Shown here one piece after another: positions 7,102 through 15,295 of a stretch of DNA of 64,000 nucleotides. The stretch lies in NCBI GenBank assembly GCA_007833815.1, contig CP033464.1, positions 2,970,001-3,034,000 of the forward strand. The letters are read 5' to 3'. Position 1 is the first letter of the stretch; each line of letters begins with the position of its first letter. The DNA is from Brevibacillus laterosporus. GTDB taxonomy: Bacteria; Bacillota; Bacilli; Brevibacillales; Brevibacillaceae. A program made the translations under genes and the position numbers. Below the pieces are notes generated by a model. That model made no database searches. It was not told the DNA's origin and worked only from the letters and a program-made list of their open reading frames with translations.

Positions 7102-7409
7102 CCACGAATATTTGTGGCCGCCCATACGTTTTATTCGATCCCGGGCAGACGGCGGAGATAAAACGAGTTGAGCGAAAAAATGACGCTATTGACCGCATCG
7201 TGAACGGTTTAAACGAAGCCCTAAACGCAGTTGACGACTATGTCTACGAGCATAGCGTAGACGGTGCCTTGCGAGGGACGGTTAGTGACGCGATTGGTCT
7301 GCTCCTGCATGCGTCAGGCTTAGAGTGGGACGAGGATATCAACGAGGCTTTTATAACAATGGGAAGCTTATCGGAGATCGAATGGAAAGGGGAACGTGAT
7401 CTAATATGA
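7098..7409 (+). CDS. Hypothetical protein, 103 aa
   Basis: It is coupled to its neighbours by overlap. The long central part is predicted helical. No recognisable motif is present. Confidence 0.55.
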   Translation: MTTNICGRPYVLFDPGQTAEIKRVERKNDAIDRIVNGLNEALNAVDDYVYEHSVDGALRGTVSDAIGLLLHASGLEWDEDINEAFITMGSLSEIEWKGERDLI

Positions 7410-7774
7410 TGACGCGTGAAGAAATCGGAGCGATACGTGAACGTGCGGAGGATGCGACCGTGGTAGTACCGATACAGACGGAAATCGGAAACTCGGGATA
7501 CGGTATGCACAACGCTGTGGTAAATGCGTACCATACGGACGAGCAGTTCATCATTCGCGAAGACATACCGAAGTTACTAGCGGAGATCGAACGATTACAA
7601 ACCAACTGGCGACGGTTGAAGGAGTACGTAGAGGGCTGGCGAGACAAAGCCTTTGCAGATCACGAGGCAATAGAGGGAGAAGGTGCTCGATACTTCTACG
7701 GTGGCAGGTCCGGGGCACTTACTAATGTGCAAGACATGATTAACGCACTGGAATGGGAGGGCGAGGAATGCTAA
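7406..7774 (+). CDS. Hypothetical early protein with coiled coil
   Basis: This 122-residue protein has a helix PKLLAEIERLQTNWRRLKEY that resembles the C-terminal half of many small phage early proteins of unknown role. It overlaps both neighbours. Confidence 0.55.
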   Translation: MMTREEIGAIRERAEDATVVVPIQTEIGNSGYGMHNAVVNAYHTDEQFIIREDIPKLLAEIERLQTNWRRLKEYVEGWRDKAFADHEAIEGEGARYFYGGRSGALTNVQDMINALEWEGEEC

Positions 7775-7902
7775 CCCGTCTCAAACTAGTCTATCACGCG
7801 TGGCAATTAAAACGCGCGGTCAAACGACGGATAGCCGCAGATAAAGCGTATACACGACACTATTGCGAATGGCATGCGTTACGATTACGTAAAAAGGGGT
7901 GA
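7768..7902 (+). CDS. Small, very basic protein (44 aa)
   Basis: ATG 7768 overlaps the end of the previous gene and has GGGAGGGCGAGGA upstream. The product is rich in Arg and Lys (LKRAVKRRIAADK) and could bind nucleic acid. It ends six bases before the next start. Confidence 0.5.
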   Translation: MLTRLKLVYHAWQLKRAVKRRIAADKAYTRHYCEWHALRLRKKG

Positions 7903-7908
7903 CGGATA

Positions 7909-8145
7909 GTGCGCAAGGTGGAACGGCTAGCGATGAAGATTATATGGCGAATAGTGATGTGCATTGGGTTGCTCGCGGTTTTTTTATGGTTCGTAAGCGG
8001 CGATCCTCCGAAAAGGGTAGAGATATACGGGCCTAAGCATGTGCAAACGAAACAAATTGATTCTGGCGAGTCAGATGTAGACGACTTTTCGGACTACATG
8101 TATAACCAATGGCTACCGCAGACAACGACGGTAATTCTATTTTAG
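7909..8145 (+). CDS. Small single-pass membrane protein
   Basis: A basic N-terminus precedes one hydrophobic segment (about residues 10-29, IIWRIVMCIGLLAVFLWFV) and an acidic outer tail, so a N-in, C-out membrane protein is likely. AAGGGGTGA lies upstream of the GTG start. The function is unknown. Confidence 0.55.
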   Translation: MRKVERLAMKIIWRIVMCIGLLAVFLWFVSGDPPKRVEIYGPKHVQTKQIDSGESDVDDFSDYMYNQWLPQTTTVILF

Positions 8146-8159
8146 GGAGAGATTTATGA

Positions 8160-8405
8160 ATGAGTAAAAGAGTCATGCCTCATGATGGCGGGTGTTGGTC
8201 CTGCTATACGAAAATGGACGACATGACGTTCGACACCGCATTTGACACGTACGTACATCGCGCTTGCCTCGTAGGAGCCCTGATTCTTGCCGAAAATCCA
8301 GAGGCGGTAATCATCACAGAGGAAACGTTTTGTGATGATGCTGAGATATCTGCACTGGCAAAAGAGACACGTAAACTAATAGATGCGAAAGGGAGCGATG
8401 TGTAA
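8160..8405 (+). CDS. Hypothetical protein with Cys/His motif
   Basis: CWSC near the N-terminus and HRAC about 20 residues later could form a zinc site. The remainder is helical and acidic. Confidence 0.5.
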   Translation: MSKRVMPHDGGCWSCYTKMDDMTFDTAFDTYVHRACLVGALILAENPEAVIITEETFCDDAEISALAKETRKLIDAKGSDV

Positions 8406-8792
8406 ATGGAACGGAATCTACACGAAGACTTAGAGATATGCAACACGGCTACAGAAGGGGCGTGGAACGCGGATCGTGTTGAGTGGCCGGGGAACGAAAA
8501 CTTGCGGCACTGGGTAATGACGCACGAGGACGGATTAGCTTGCGCTGTAAGTTACGAAGATGCTCGGTTTATTGCCGAAGCTCGTGACGGATGGCCTCAT
8601 GCGATTGAACGTGCGTTATCCGCCGAAGCGGATGTAGAACGGTTGCGTAAGATAATTGACCGAATATATGCGTACGTCCAAGAAAAATGGGAGGAAGAGC
8701 CGGAGCGAGAAGCACAGATTGCGTATTGTCGCGTCTTATTTGAGATTGAACGTTCAGAAAGGGAGGAGGTGTCCCTCGATGACAAAGCGTAA
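8406..8792 (+). CDS. Hypothetical phage early protein
   Basis: It has an N-terminal globular part and a helical C-terminal part (GWPHAIERALSAEADVERLR) of the kind seen in many small actinophage and Bacillus phage proteins of unknown role. It overlaps the next gene by 14 bases. Confidence 0.5.
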   Translation: MERNLHEDLEICNTATEGAWNADRVEWPGNENLRHWVMTHEDGLACAVSYEDARFIAEARDGWPHAIERALSAEADVERLRKIIDRIYAYVQEKWEEEPEREAQIAYCRVLFEIERSEREEVSLDDKA

Positions 8793-9165
8793 ACTCCCGC
8801 CCGCAAAGGCGTGGCGCGAACGGGAAATTTCTGATTGGAATACGACAACTTTTACCGAATTTCTACGTGACAGACACGAAGAACTCTATGGACTCCCTTA
8901 CGTCCCAGCCCGTGGCTGGCGCGCCGAGCAAGGGATGATTAAACGGATGATCGACGAACACGGGGCGGAAGTGACCAAGCGGTTTATTGACGGATGCTTT
9001 CGTGAGTACAAGCCAACGCGCGAATATCCGGCATTGACTTGGACGTTCATGTACGTTTACATGAGGGCGCGTATCCTGCCGAAAGCGTTACGGGAGAGTG
9101 AACGTGTGGCGCGCGATGAGAAAGCCGCGCAGCAGACTTCGGAAGAGTTGGCGGATTGGTGGTAA
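8779..9165 (+). CDS. Helical protein upstream of replication genes
   Basis: GGGAGGAGGTG precedes ATG 8779. The protein is basic and helical (RGWRAEQGMIKRMIDEHG, then ALTWTFMYVYMRARIL). It lies two genes before the helicase loader, where phages often encode replication accessory proteins, but no family is recognised. Confidence 0.5.
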   Translation: MTKRKLPPAKAWREREISDWNTTTFTEFLRDRHEELYGLPYVPARGWRAEQGMIKRMIDEHGAEVTKRFIDGCFREYKPTREYPALTWTFMYVYMRARILPKALRESERVARDEKAAQQTSEELADWW

Positions 9166-9185
9166 AACGAGGAGGGAATGAGCAC

Positions 9186-9506
9186 ATGTTGTTAAGTATG
9201 AAAGACGGCGGAATTATAAACATTGCTTCTGATAGCAGTTATTCTCCCGGCTGTGAAACTTGTGATTATGGAAGTAGTTATATAAATGAGTTTTCAATAC
9301 AGTTGACGACAGGCGTAATCAACATCGAAGTAGACCAGATGTTTGAGTTCGCTCTGTCGGATGGTTATATGATGCAGTTGATATTACCCAACGTAGAAAA
9401 AATCAAAGAAATGACCGAGAAAGAGTTTTGTGACTGGTTGAGAGAGACAATGGAAAAAGATCACAAGGAGGGTATAGAGATTGAGTTTCGAGTTAACTTT
9501 GACTAA
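9186..9506 (+). CDS. Hypothetical protein, 106 aa
   Basis: GAGGAGGG precedes ATG 9186 at nine bases; an earlier out-of-frame ATG stops at once. The protein is acidic with a PGCETCDYG motif near the N-terminus and a beta-rich middle. The family is not recognised. Confidence 0.55.
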   Translation: MLLSMKDGGIINIASDSSYSPGCETCDYGSSYINEFSIQLTTGVINIEVDQMFEFALSDGYMMQLILPNVEKIKEMTEKEFCDWLRETMEKDHKEGIEIEFRVNFD

Positions 9507-9522
9507 ACGGAGGTGATTAAGT

Positions 9523-10287
9523 TTGACTAATGCACCTAACTGCATCCTACGCGAACCCTGCCGTCAGTCCACCGACCCGACCGCCTGTACACGCCTGTGC
9601 CCGTCCTTCATCGCGATGCACGGAGCCAGCGGAATAGGGGGCCGAGTAGCCGCCGCCTGCATCCCGAGTGATTACGCCTTTGTAACCGTCGAGACGGCAC
9701 CGCCACGCGTCGATCAGCGCGGTATCTATACGAATATAGAACGTTATATAACGACGTTTATACGCCAGTTTAACGATGATTCTGAACGTATTAAATCGTT
9801 GTATCTATTTTCGTATGAACCCGGCACAGGCAAGACAACGACAGCCGTCGCAATTGCGAACGCGTACCTAACAACGCACTACATCGGCTCAATCCAACGG
9901 GGGCTCCAACCTCTACAACGGCCGGTCTTCTTCCTCGATGTCAACGAGTGGCAGACGTTATTTAACCAGTTTAATCGACCACGCGTACCCGACCACGTTG
10001 CCGAACCAGCATCGGGGAAATACTACGAGTGGATGAAACACGCGACGAACGCTCCGTTCGTGGTGCTGGACGATATCGGGGTTCGGGACGCGACCGATGC
10101 TTTCCGAGGCGATCTGCATACGATTATTAACCATCGGGTGACCAATCGGATGCCTACCGTTTATACCTCGAATTTACCTATGGATGAGTTGGCGGAGGTA
10201 TTTGACGAAAGGCTTGCGGATCGTGTGAGGGATCAATGCGCACAGCTTATGTTTTACGGCGAGTCTAAAAGGGGGCTACGAAAATGA
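9523..10287 (+). CDS. DnaC-type AAA+ helicase loader
   Basis: This protein should load the replicative helicase encoded at 10577 onto phage DNA. Walker A (EPGTGKTT, about residue 98), Walker B (FVVLDDIG, about 179) and a sensor-1 region (VYTSNLP) are visible. GGAGGTGA lies upstream of the TTG start. Unusual for the family is the N-terminus, which carries four cysteines (C7, C13, C22, C26) that may bind zinc or an iron-sulfur cluster. It is followed by a coupled 61-residue gene and then the helicase. Confidence 0.85.
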   Translation: MTNAPNCILREPCRQSTDPTACTRLCPSFIAMHGASGIGGRVAAACIPSDYAFVTVETAPPRVDQRGIYTNIERYITTFIRQFNDDSERIKSLYLFSYEPGTGKTTTAVAIANAYLTTHYIGSIQRGLQPLQRPVFFLDVNEWQTLFNQFNRPRVPDHVAEPASGKYYEWMKHATNAPFVVLDDIGVRDATDAFRGDLHTIINHRVTNRMPTVYTSNLPMDELAEVFDERLADRVRDQCAQLMFYGESKRGLRK

Positions 10288-10469
10288 TTGCGAGATTATT
10301 CCGTAGGAAACCGCGTATGACCGATGAAGAACGGGATTACTGCGCAGAGGCGATCATTGATTATGCGCTTCTAATAGAGTTTCGAAATGAGTTCGGTGGA
10401 TTATCGGATGAGAAGGAGGATCGGTTGTCAGGAAAGCTAACGGAATGGTGGCTGAATTTACGTCTATAA
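10284..10469 (+). CDS. Small helical protein between loader and helicase
   Basis: It overlaps the loader stop by ATGA, so it is translationally coupled. The 61-residue product has a basic start (RLFRRKPR) and a helical remainder. The role is unknown. Confidence 0.5.
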   Translation: MIARLFRRKPRMTDEERDYCAEAIIDYALLIEFRNEFGGLSDEKEDRLSGKLTEWWLNLRL

Positions 10470-10576
10470 AATCCAATTAATAGGAGTAATTGTAAATATT
10501 TATGCATGTAACTGGTAAACGTCACCATAGTATAATTTGGTTGTAAAGGCGTTTTCATACACGGAGGTGAGCGGTT

Positions 10577-11923
10577 TTGGCATACGGTGAATCGTTTCTA
10601 TCGAAAGTGATTGACGCAAACGATACGGCTGCATTTATTCGATACGACATTAGCGCCGAGCATTTCCTTACGGAAGCCGAACGGAAGGCATACCGGTTTA
10701 TAACAGATTACGCGGACACTAACGGAGGGCAGGCGCCTGACTATCGGACGGTGGTCGCTGAGTGTGCGGACTTTACGTACATGCCGGAAGTGGGCGACTC
10801 CTTCGAATACATGGCGCGTAAAATAAAGAACGATGCGGGTAAAGTACGGCTACATTCGTTCTTGACGGGACGAGACGTAAGCGCCAAGTTTACGGAACTA
10901 CCTACGGAAGAGTTTGCCGCGTGGCTCATCGAGCAAACAGAACGGATCAAGACGGAAACGGCTACGCGATCAAAGGTAGGAACGGATATCAAACGTGATA
11001 CAACAACGTTCCTAGACGAGTATCGAAAACGTAAGGAAGGAACGTCGTTTAAGATATGGAAGTCGAAATTTCCTACGATTAATAAAGAGATCGGCGGCTA
11101 CCTTTCCGGCAACGTCTACACATGGTACGGACGGAGCGGTCGTGGTAAATCTATCTTTACGATGGAGGAGGCGATAGAGGCCGCAGCCCAGGGCGCAAAC
11201 GTACTCGTATGGGCGATGGAAATGTCACGGTTTGAGTGGATGGCGCGTGCCTACTCATCTATATCAGCGCGACAAGGGGCGATTACTGCGAGCATAGACG
11301 GCGTGAATTACGAGGCAGGCTTCGAGAATAAGGCGCTTCTTACTGGTAAGTTAACGGAAGAATTTGAACGGGGCTTTGAACAGTTTTTGACGCAGATTAA
11401 CGAAACCTTGCCGGGGACTATCGTAGTCCGTGCGGTAGATGATGTCGACTTTTCTTCGCGTAAAGTCCGTGACTTAGAGGCGGATATCATAGTAACCAAG
11501 GCGGACGTTGTCGTTATCGACCCGTATTACTACATGACATACGAGGCTAATACGTCTAAGACGACGGGCGGGGATGCGGCAGAAACTTCGAAAAAGATAC
11601 GGGCTATTGCGGGGCGACACCAATGCGTCATTCATGGTATTACGCAGGCAGAGGAAGTGCGCGACGACAAGGATGACGAAGGAAATCGGGAACTAAGACC
11701 GCCTACACGCGCAGAGCTAAAGAAAAGTAAATCGTTTCTCGAAGATTCAGCGTTAACTATCGGTATAGATACGTTGGATGGAATCGGCATTATACAGTTA
11801 AACAAAGGGCGGAATGGTGGCGAGGGAGTAACGGTGGAAGTCGTGTATCTGCCTAATTACGGGATTGTACGCGAACTACCAAGCGGAGAGGCAGCCGTAG
11901 CGCAGTTTAAACCGCAGTTCTAA
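10577..11923 (+). CDS. DnaB-type replicative DNA helicase
   Basis: The protein has an N-terminal helical domain (to about residue 110) and a RecA-like C-terminal ATPase domain with Walker A GRSGRGKS (about 184) and Walker B VVVIDPYY (about 315). The order loader, helicase, primase marks a replication operon. GGAGGTGA precedes the TTG start. A TATAAT at 10531 lies in the 107-base gap upstream but has no clear -35. Confidence 0.85.
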   Translation: MAYGESFLSKVIDANDTAAFIRYDISAEHFLTEAERKAYRFITDYADTNGGQAPDYRTVVAECADFTYMPEVGDSFEYMARKIKNDAGKVRLHSFLTGRDVSAKFTELPTEEFAAWLIEQTERIKTETATRSKVGTDIKRDTTTFLDEYRKRKEGTSFKIWKSKFPTINKEIGGYLSGNVYTWYGRSGRGKSIFTMEEAIEAAAQGANVLVWAMEMSRFEWMARAYSSISARQGAITASIDGVNYEAGFENKALLTGKLTEEFERGFEQFLTQINETLPGTIVVRAVDDVDFSSRKVRDLEADIIVTKADVVVIDPYYYMTYEANTSKTTGGDAAETSKKIRAIAGRHQCVIHGITQAEEVRDDKDDEGNRELRPPTRAELKKSKSFLEDSALTIGIDTLDGIGIIQLNKGRNGGEGVTVEVVYLPNYGIVRELPSGEAAVAQFKPQF

Positions 11924-11935
11924 GGAGGCGTATAT

Positions 11936-12937
11936 ATGCAGATAGACATTCGGGCAGAACTCGAACAGTTTCCGTGGACAGCCGCAACGTGGACGGAGGA
12001 TAAGCTGCTTGCGGCCAGTCCGTTCCGTTTGGATCGGTCGCCGTCATTCTACGTATGGTTACGGGATAGTAATATAGCAAAAGCCGGCTACTGGTCGGAT
12101 TTAGGCGCTCAGGACCCGGATTATCAACGTGGTGGGATCGTGAAGTTACTGGTGTTTTTACGGGAGGAAACGGAAGGAGAGACGCGGGAATACTTACGGT
12201 GGAAATACGGGGAGGGAACGGTTGACCCCGATGAGCTGACGCTGGACCTGTCGGGGAGCTTGCGGCTGTCTTTGGGGCACTTAAGATCAATAGATTCGAG
12301 CTTGTTGTCGGAATATGAACGTACAAAGCACGAGTATCTAACATCACGCGGGATATCTCAGGAAGTGCAACAGTTATTTCATACGGGATACTGTCCGATT
12401 ACCAACGCGATAACCATGCCATGGTTTAACGCGGATGGAACGCTTGGTAACGTTAAGTATCGAAAAATTAGCGAGAAATCGTTCTGGTACGCAAAGGGAG
12501 GGCGGCCTATCCGGGAGATGGTTTACGGTTTACACATCGTATACACACAGAAGATCAAGCGGGCAGTACTCGTGGAATCAGATATTGACGCAATGTATTT
12601 ATGGAGCGTGGGGGTCCCGGCTATTGCTCTTGGGGGGTCGAACTTTAGCGAGGAGAAGGCGGAGGCTCTACGGAGGAGTCCGTTGGAGGGAGTCGCGGTA
12701 ATGGCAGATCACGACGAGGCCGGACAGAAGATGAAACGGGCTGTTGTCGGAGAGATGGCTGGGTATATGACGGTTAAAGTCGTAGGGTATCCGATCCGAT
12801 ACAAGGACCCGAACGAAATAAAAAATAAGGCAGAATTAAATCATGTGTTAAAAAATGTGTTTACAGATAAAAAAAGTTTTATTAAGATAAATTTTTGTAA
12901 AGGTGATGATTATTTTTTACGAAATATGATTTCATAA
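11936..12937 (+). CDS. TOPRIM DNA primase-like protein
   Basis: A TOPRIM domain is shown by LVESDIDAMYLWSVG (about residue 210) and MADHDEAGQKM (about 256), which hold the catalytic Glu and DxD residues that make RNA primers. The N-terminal part, SPFRLDRSPSFYVW, resembles the CHC2-type substrate-binding start of phage primases but without zinc cysteines. The last 35 or so codons are abruptly AT-rich and overlap a - strand gene, so the natural C-terminus may have been replaced when the regulatory island joined. Confidence 0.8.
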   Translation: MQIDIRAELEQFPWTAATWTEDKLLAASPFRLDRSPSFYVWLRDSNIAKAGYWSDLGAQDPDYQRGGIVKLLVFLREETEGETREYLRWKYGEGTVDPDELTLDLSGSLRLSLGHLRSIDSSLLSEYERTKHEYLTSRGISQEVQQLFHTGYCPITNAITMPWFNADGTLGNVKYRKISEKSFWYAKGGRPIREMVYGLHIVYTQKIKRAVLVESDIDAMYLWSVGVPAIALGGSNFSEEKAEALRRSPLEGVAVMADHDEAGQKMKRAVVGEMAGYMTVKVVGYPIRYKDPNEIKNKAELNHVLKNVFTDKKSFIKINFCKGDDYFLRNMIS

Positions 12938-13128
12938 TCAAGAGCTTCAAGTAGGGTAATAACATCACTCAAGTTCATATTTTCTCGTGTAAGGCGCATG
13001 CTAAAAGTTGATTCCTTCACGCCTAATAGTTCGGCTAATTCCTTATAAGTTTTTATTTTCTTCTCTGCTTTCATAATATCTAAGCACTCTTTAAACGTAT
13101 TTCCTTGTAGTTCAATTTCCTTCTTCAT
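12910..13128 (-). CDS. XRE-type repressor-like protein (72 aa)
   Basis: A helix-turn-helix is visible in YKELAELLGVKESTFSMRLT, followed by MNLSDVITLLEAL. AAAGGAGAG lies nine bases before ATG 13128; the longer frame to 13173 lacks a site. It is divergent from the RRNPP receptor gene, and the 20-bp phased CACATAATGTG sites lie between them, so it could bind or be controlled by those sites. Confidence 0.7.
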   Translation of the reverse strand: MKKEIELQGNTFKECLDIMKAEKKIKTYKELAELLGVKESTFSMRLTRENMNLSDVITLLEALDYEIIFRKK

Positions 13129-13190
13129 CTGGAATATCTCTCCTTTACTAAATATATATTCATCATAGCACATATTTAAGTATAATACAG

Positions 13191-13241
13191 CACATAATGT
13201 ATTTTATATTCACATATTGTGTTGACAATTCACATAATGTG
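13191..13241. promoter_or_regulatory. Operator array of three phased palindromes
   Basis: CACATAATGTA (13191), CACATATTGTG (13211) and the perfect palindrome CACATAATGTG (13231) begin exactly 20 bases apart, about two helical turns, so bound proteins would face the same side of DNA. The third lies between the -35 and -10 boxes of the receptor promoter. Confidence 0.75.
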
Positions 13242-13250
13242 ATTTATACT
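13222..13250 (+). promoter_or_regulatory. Sigma-A type promoter for receptor-peptide operon
   Basis: TTGACA (13222-13227), a 17-base spacer and TATACT (13245-13250) form a near-consensus promoter ending 42 bases before the receptor ATG. The spacer contains one operator palindrome, which suggests repression by occlusion. Confidence 0.75.
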
Positions 13251-13292
13251 TTGTTTATACTATTTCGAATAATTGATGGCAGGTGATAACAA

Positions 13293-14624
13293 ATGATCGA
13301 CACCAGTGACTTGACTTATTATCGTCTTAAATTAAGGGAAGAAATACTAATCCAAATGCATTCAAATAATCTTAGTCAAAGAGACCTAGCTAAACTGTTG
13401 TACATTTCTCCTCAGTCGCTTTCTTATATTATGAAAAATAAGCAATCGCTTTCGATGGACCAGATAAATTTACTGACACGCGTGTTCAAACTAGACGACG
13501 ATTTTTTTTATGGAATGGTTTATGGAGAGCTTTTCAAGGATTCGTCCAAAGTCTCTCTTCCCAAAGTAACAGACTTTATTAAGGCTTGCTCTCACTGTAA
13601 ACCGGGTGTCAATCATTGTGGTAAAGTAGTCGAACTATTCTTGGAAACAATAGATATAAAGGATATGTCAACCGCCTTAACTTTTGCAGAGACACTTTTC
13701 GGCTACGGCTTTCTAGCAGAGGCCGCGTCTGTATATTACGCAATTACAAATATTGAAAAGAAAATATCAGAAAGGTTTGCGGTTTGCTGCCATCGAATTT
13801 TCTTGATCGAACGCGACAGGGATATGCGTAAGAAGGGCGTAGAGGCATTACATAAACTACGAGCGGTACTGAACGATTTGCCCACAGAATATCCTGCGCA
13901 GAAAAACGGTGATGTAGAAACAGTAAATTTACAATTAGATGGGTACTATCGTATCGTTACTTGGTATAATGTTACCAAAGAGTGGGAGGAGCTTTCTGTT
14001 ATTGCAGATGCATACTACAAAGAGGCAAAGGACGCCAAAGATACCGAGCATCTAGGGGAGTCGCTTCTTTATCGAGCCGCAAGTTTAATAGGATTGGGAG
14101 AACTCAGAAAAGCGGCAGAACTTCTCAGAGAGTGTCACGATATAGGGGATTATTACCGTTGGGCAGCGTTGTCAAATGAAAAGTTAATCGAAGTAATGGA
14201 GGGCAAGATCGAAGCCGTAAGCGAATTTATCCGGCTGGTTGTAGATAAGAACCGCGAACATGAAATCATTACGGTAGCTCCATATGCCATACGGATTTTA
14301 CTTTCAAAAGGGCAATTAGAAAGAATAGATGTTTTTTTAGAGAAATATAACGCAATTTTTGAGTCTATTTCATTAAAAAAGGATAAGTATAATAAGAGTC
14401 AATTTTATAATTTTCAAGTAGTTAGATTACAGTATTATCTAGCTAAGAAACAATATAAAGAAGCATTTAACGACGTTCTTGAAGTGATGAAAACTGCATT
14501 AGAATTCGGGGATATTTCAATATACCAAGAAATGTCTGCGATCCTCTTTGAGCACAAGGCTATTCTAGGAGAGGACGTTGAACATAGATATATGAATATT
14601 TTAAAAAGGGGCGAAACAGGATGA
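13293..14624 (+). CDS. RRNPP-type HTH-TPR peptide receptor
   Basis: The N-terminal HTH (SQRDLAKLLYISPQSLSYI, about residues 27-45) is followed by about 370 residues of paired helices with TPR character, for example GESLLYRAASLIGLGELRKA and FNDVLEVMKTALEFGD. This is the architecture of the RRNPP family (NprR, PlcR, AimR), cytoplasmic regulators that bind re-imported peptides. At 443 residues it is slightly longer than NprR or AimR. The next gene overlaps its stop and encodes a secreted micro-peptide, the hallmark of such pairs. A lysis-lysogeny communication role (arbitrium-like) is inferred; sequence alone does not place it in the AimR subgroup. Confidence 0.8.
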   Translation: MIDTSDLTYYRLKLREEILIQMHSNNLSQRDLAKLLYISPQSLSYIMKNKQSLSMDQINLLTRVFKLDDDFFYGMVYGELFKDSSKVSLPKVTDFIKACSHCKPGVNHCGKVVELFLETIDIKDMSTALTFAETLFGYGFLAEAASVYYAITNIEKKISERFAVCCHRIFLIERDRDMRKKGVEALHKLRAVLNDLPTEYPAQKNGDVETVNLQLDGYYRIVTWYNVTKEWEELSVIADAYYKEAKDAKDTEHLGESLLYRAASLIGLGELRKAAELLRECHDIGDYYRWAALSNEKLIEVMEGKIEAVSEFIRLVVDKNREHEIITVAPYAIRILLSKGQLERIDVFLEKYNAIFESISLKKDKYNKSQFYNFQVVRLQYYLAKKQYKEAFNDVLEVMKTALEFGDISIYQEMSAILFEHKAILGEDVEHRYMNILKRGETG

Positions 14625-14764
14625 AAGCAATTATGATCACATTAGTAGCACTTGTCTCTGTCTTATTCACTCAACCGGCACAAGCAGAAGCATTGAGGTA
14701 TAATATCGATTCGGAAAAGAGCGTAACTTACGTGACTTCGAAGATAGTTGGAGGAGGATGGTAG
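14621..14764 (+). CDS. Signal pro-peptide of the RRNPP receptor (47 aa)
   Basis: ATGA overlap with the receptor stop gives direct translational coupling. The 47-residue product has a Lys, a hydrophobic core (ITLVALVSVLF) and a signal-peptidase site after QPAQA (about residue 22), then a 23-25 residue hydrophilic pro-region ending SKIVGGGW. Known RRNPP pro-peptides are exported and trimmed to a C-terminal 5-10 residue signal, so the mature signal is probably drawn from these last residues. The SK..IVG portion recalls the NprX signal of Bacillus but is not identical. A terminator follows after 16 bases. Confidence 0.8.
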   Translation: MKAIMITLVALVSVLFTQPAQAEALRYNIDSEKSVTYVTSKIVGGGW

Positions 14765-14780
14765 GAATAGCGGTTGTTAG

Positions 14781-14808
14781 GACACCTGTATAAGGTGTCT
14801 TTTTTTTT
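14781..14808 (+). terminator. Terminator of the receptor-peptide operon
   Basis: A perfect 7-bp stem GACACCT/AGGTGTC with a GTATA loop is followed by nine T residues. Read-through would run antisense into the convergent XRE gene at 14995-15252. Confidence 0.9.
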
Positions 14809-14950
14809 GTTGTTGGTTTCGTCTAATTTCGACAAAATGCGAGAAAAATCAAAATTATAAAGCTAGTAGTAAAATTATCCTTTAGTGGGTGTACAATAAA
14901 AACAAGATAGTGGGATGGAGCACTATATAAGAAGAGACTAAGCAATGCAT

Positions 14951-14966
14951 TACCGAAGTTTCGGTA
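14951..14966. promoter_or_regulatory. 16-bp palindrome near the XRE gene end
   Basis: TACCGAAGTTTCGGTA is a nearly perfect palindrome 29 bases beyond the stop of the - strand XRE gene, and a second hairpin (AGCGG/CCGCT) overlaps that stop. They lack T runs; they may be an operator or an RNA 3' structure. The 170 bases between the terminator at 14808 and this gene hold no ORF that I can support. Confidence 0.35.
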
Positions 14967-14994
14967 CAAAAGTCGGTGAGAGCGGATGATCCCG

Positions 14995-15252
14995 CTACTC
15001 TTCTCGGTCCCGATTGTTGTTACGGTTACGCTCTGAGGGAGGTATCTCGACCCATTCGTATAAATCGTCGATCTGACACCCGAGTGTGTGAGCAATAGCT
15101 TTCGCGTTAGATAACGACATGACATTACGATTGTTTGCGTAGTCGGATACTTGTTGGCGCTTCATATGAATCTTTTCCGCAAGTTCTGTCTGCGTCATAC
15201 CAGCGAGCTGTAACCGTTCATACAAGCGGCACCTTCCGACTTTAAAAGTCAT
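14995..15252 (-). CDS. XRE-family transcriptional regulator (CI-like candidate)
   Basis: The 85-residue protein is a single HTH domain: MTQTELAEKIHMKRQQVSDY (about residues 19-38), then LSNAKAIAHTLGCQIDDLYEW, followed by a basic Asn/Arg tail. AGAGGTG lies upstream of the ATG. It is divergent from the sigma-like gene at 15372, and the shared gap holds one copy of the TGTCCCAA...CTATTAATAG element. It is a natural candidate for the lysogeny repressor; which sites it binds is not shown by sequence. Confidence 0.8.
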   Translation of the reverse strand: MTFKVGRCRLYERLQLAGMTQTELAEKIHMKRQQVSDYANNRNVMSLSNAKAIAHTLGCQIDDLYEWVEIPPSERNRNNNRDREE

Positions 15253-15295
15253 ATGGCACCTCTGATTACCATTATCAAAAATAATTTTTTAACAG

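Noticed and set aside
10525-10536. Promoter suggested by TATAAT before the helicase gene
   Set aside because: The hexamer 17 bases upstream (GTAACT) is a poor -35; the operon probably reads through from the loader genes.
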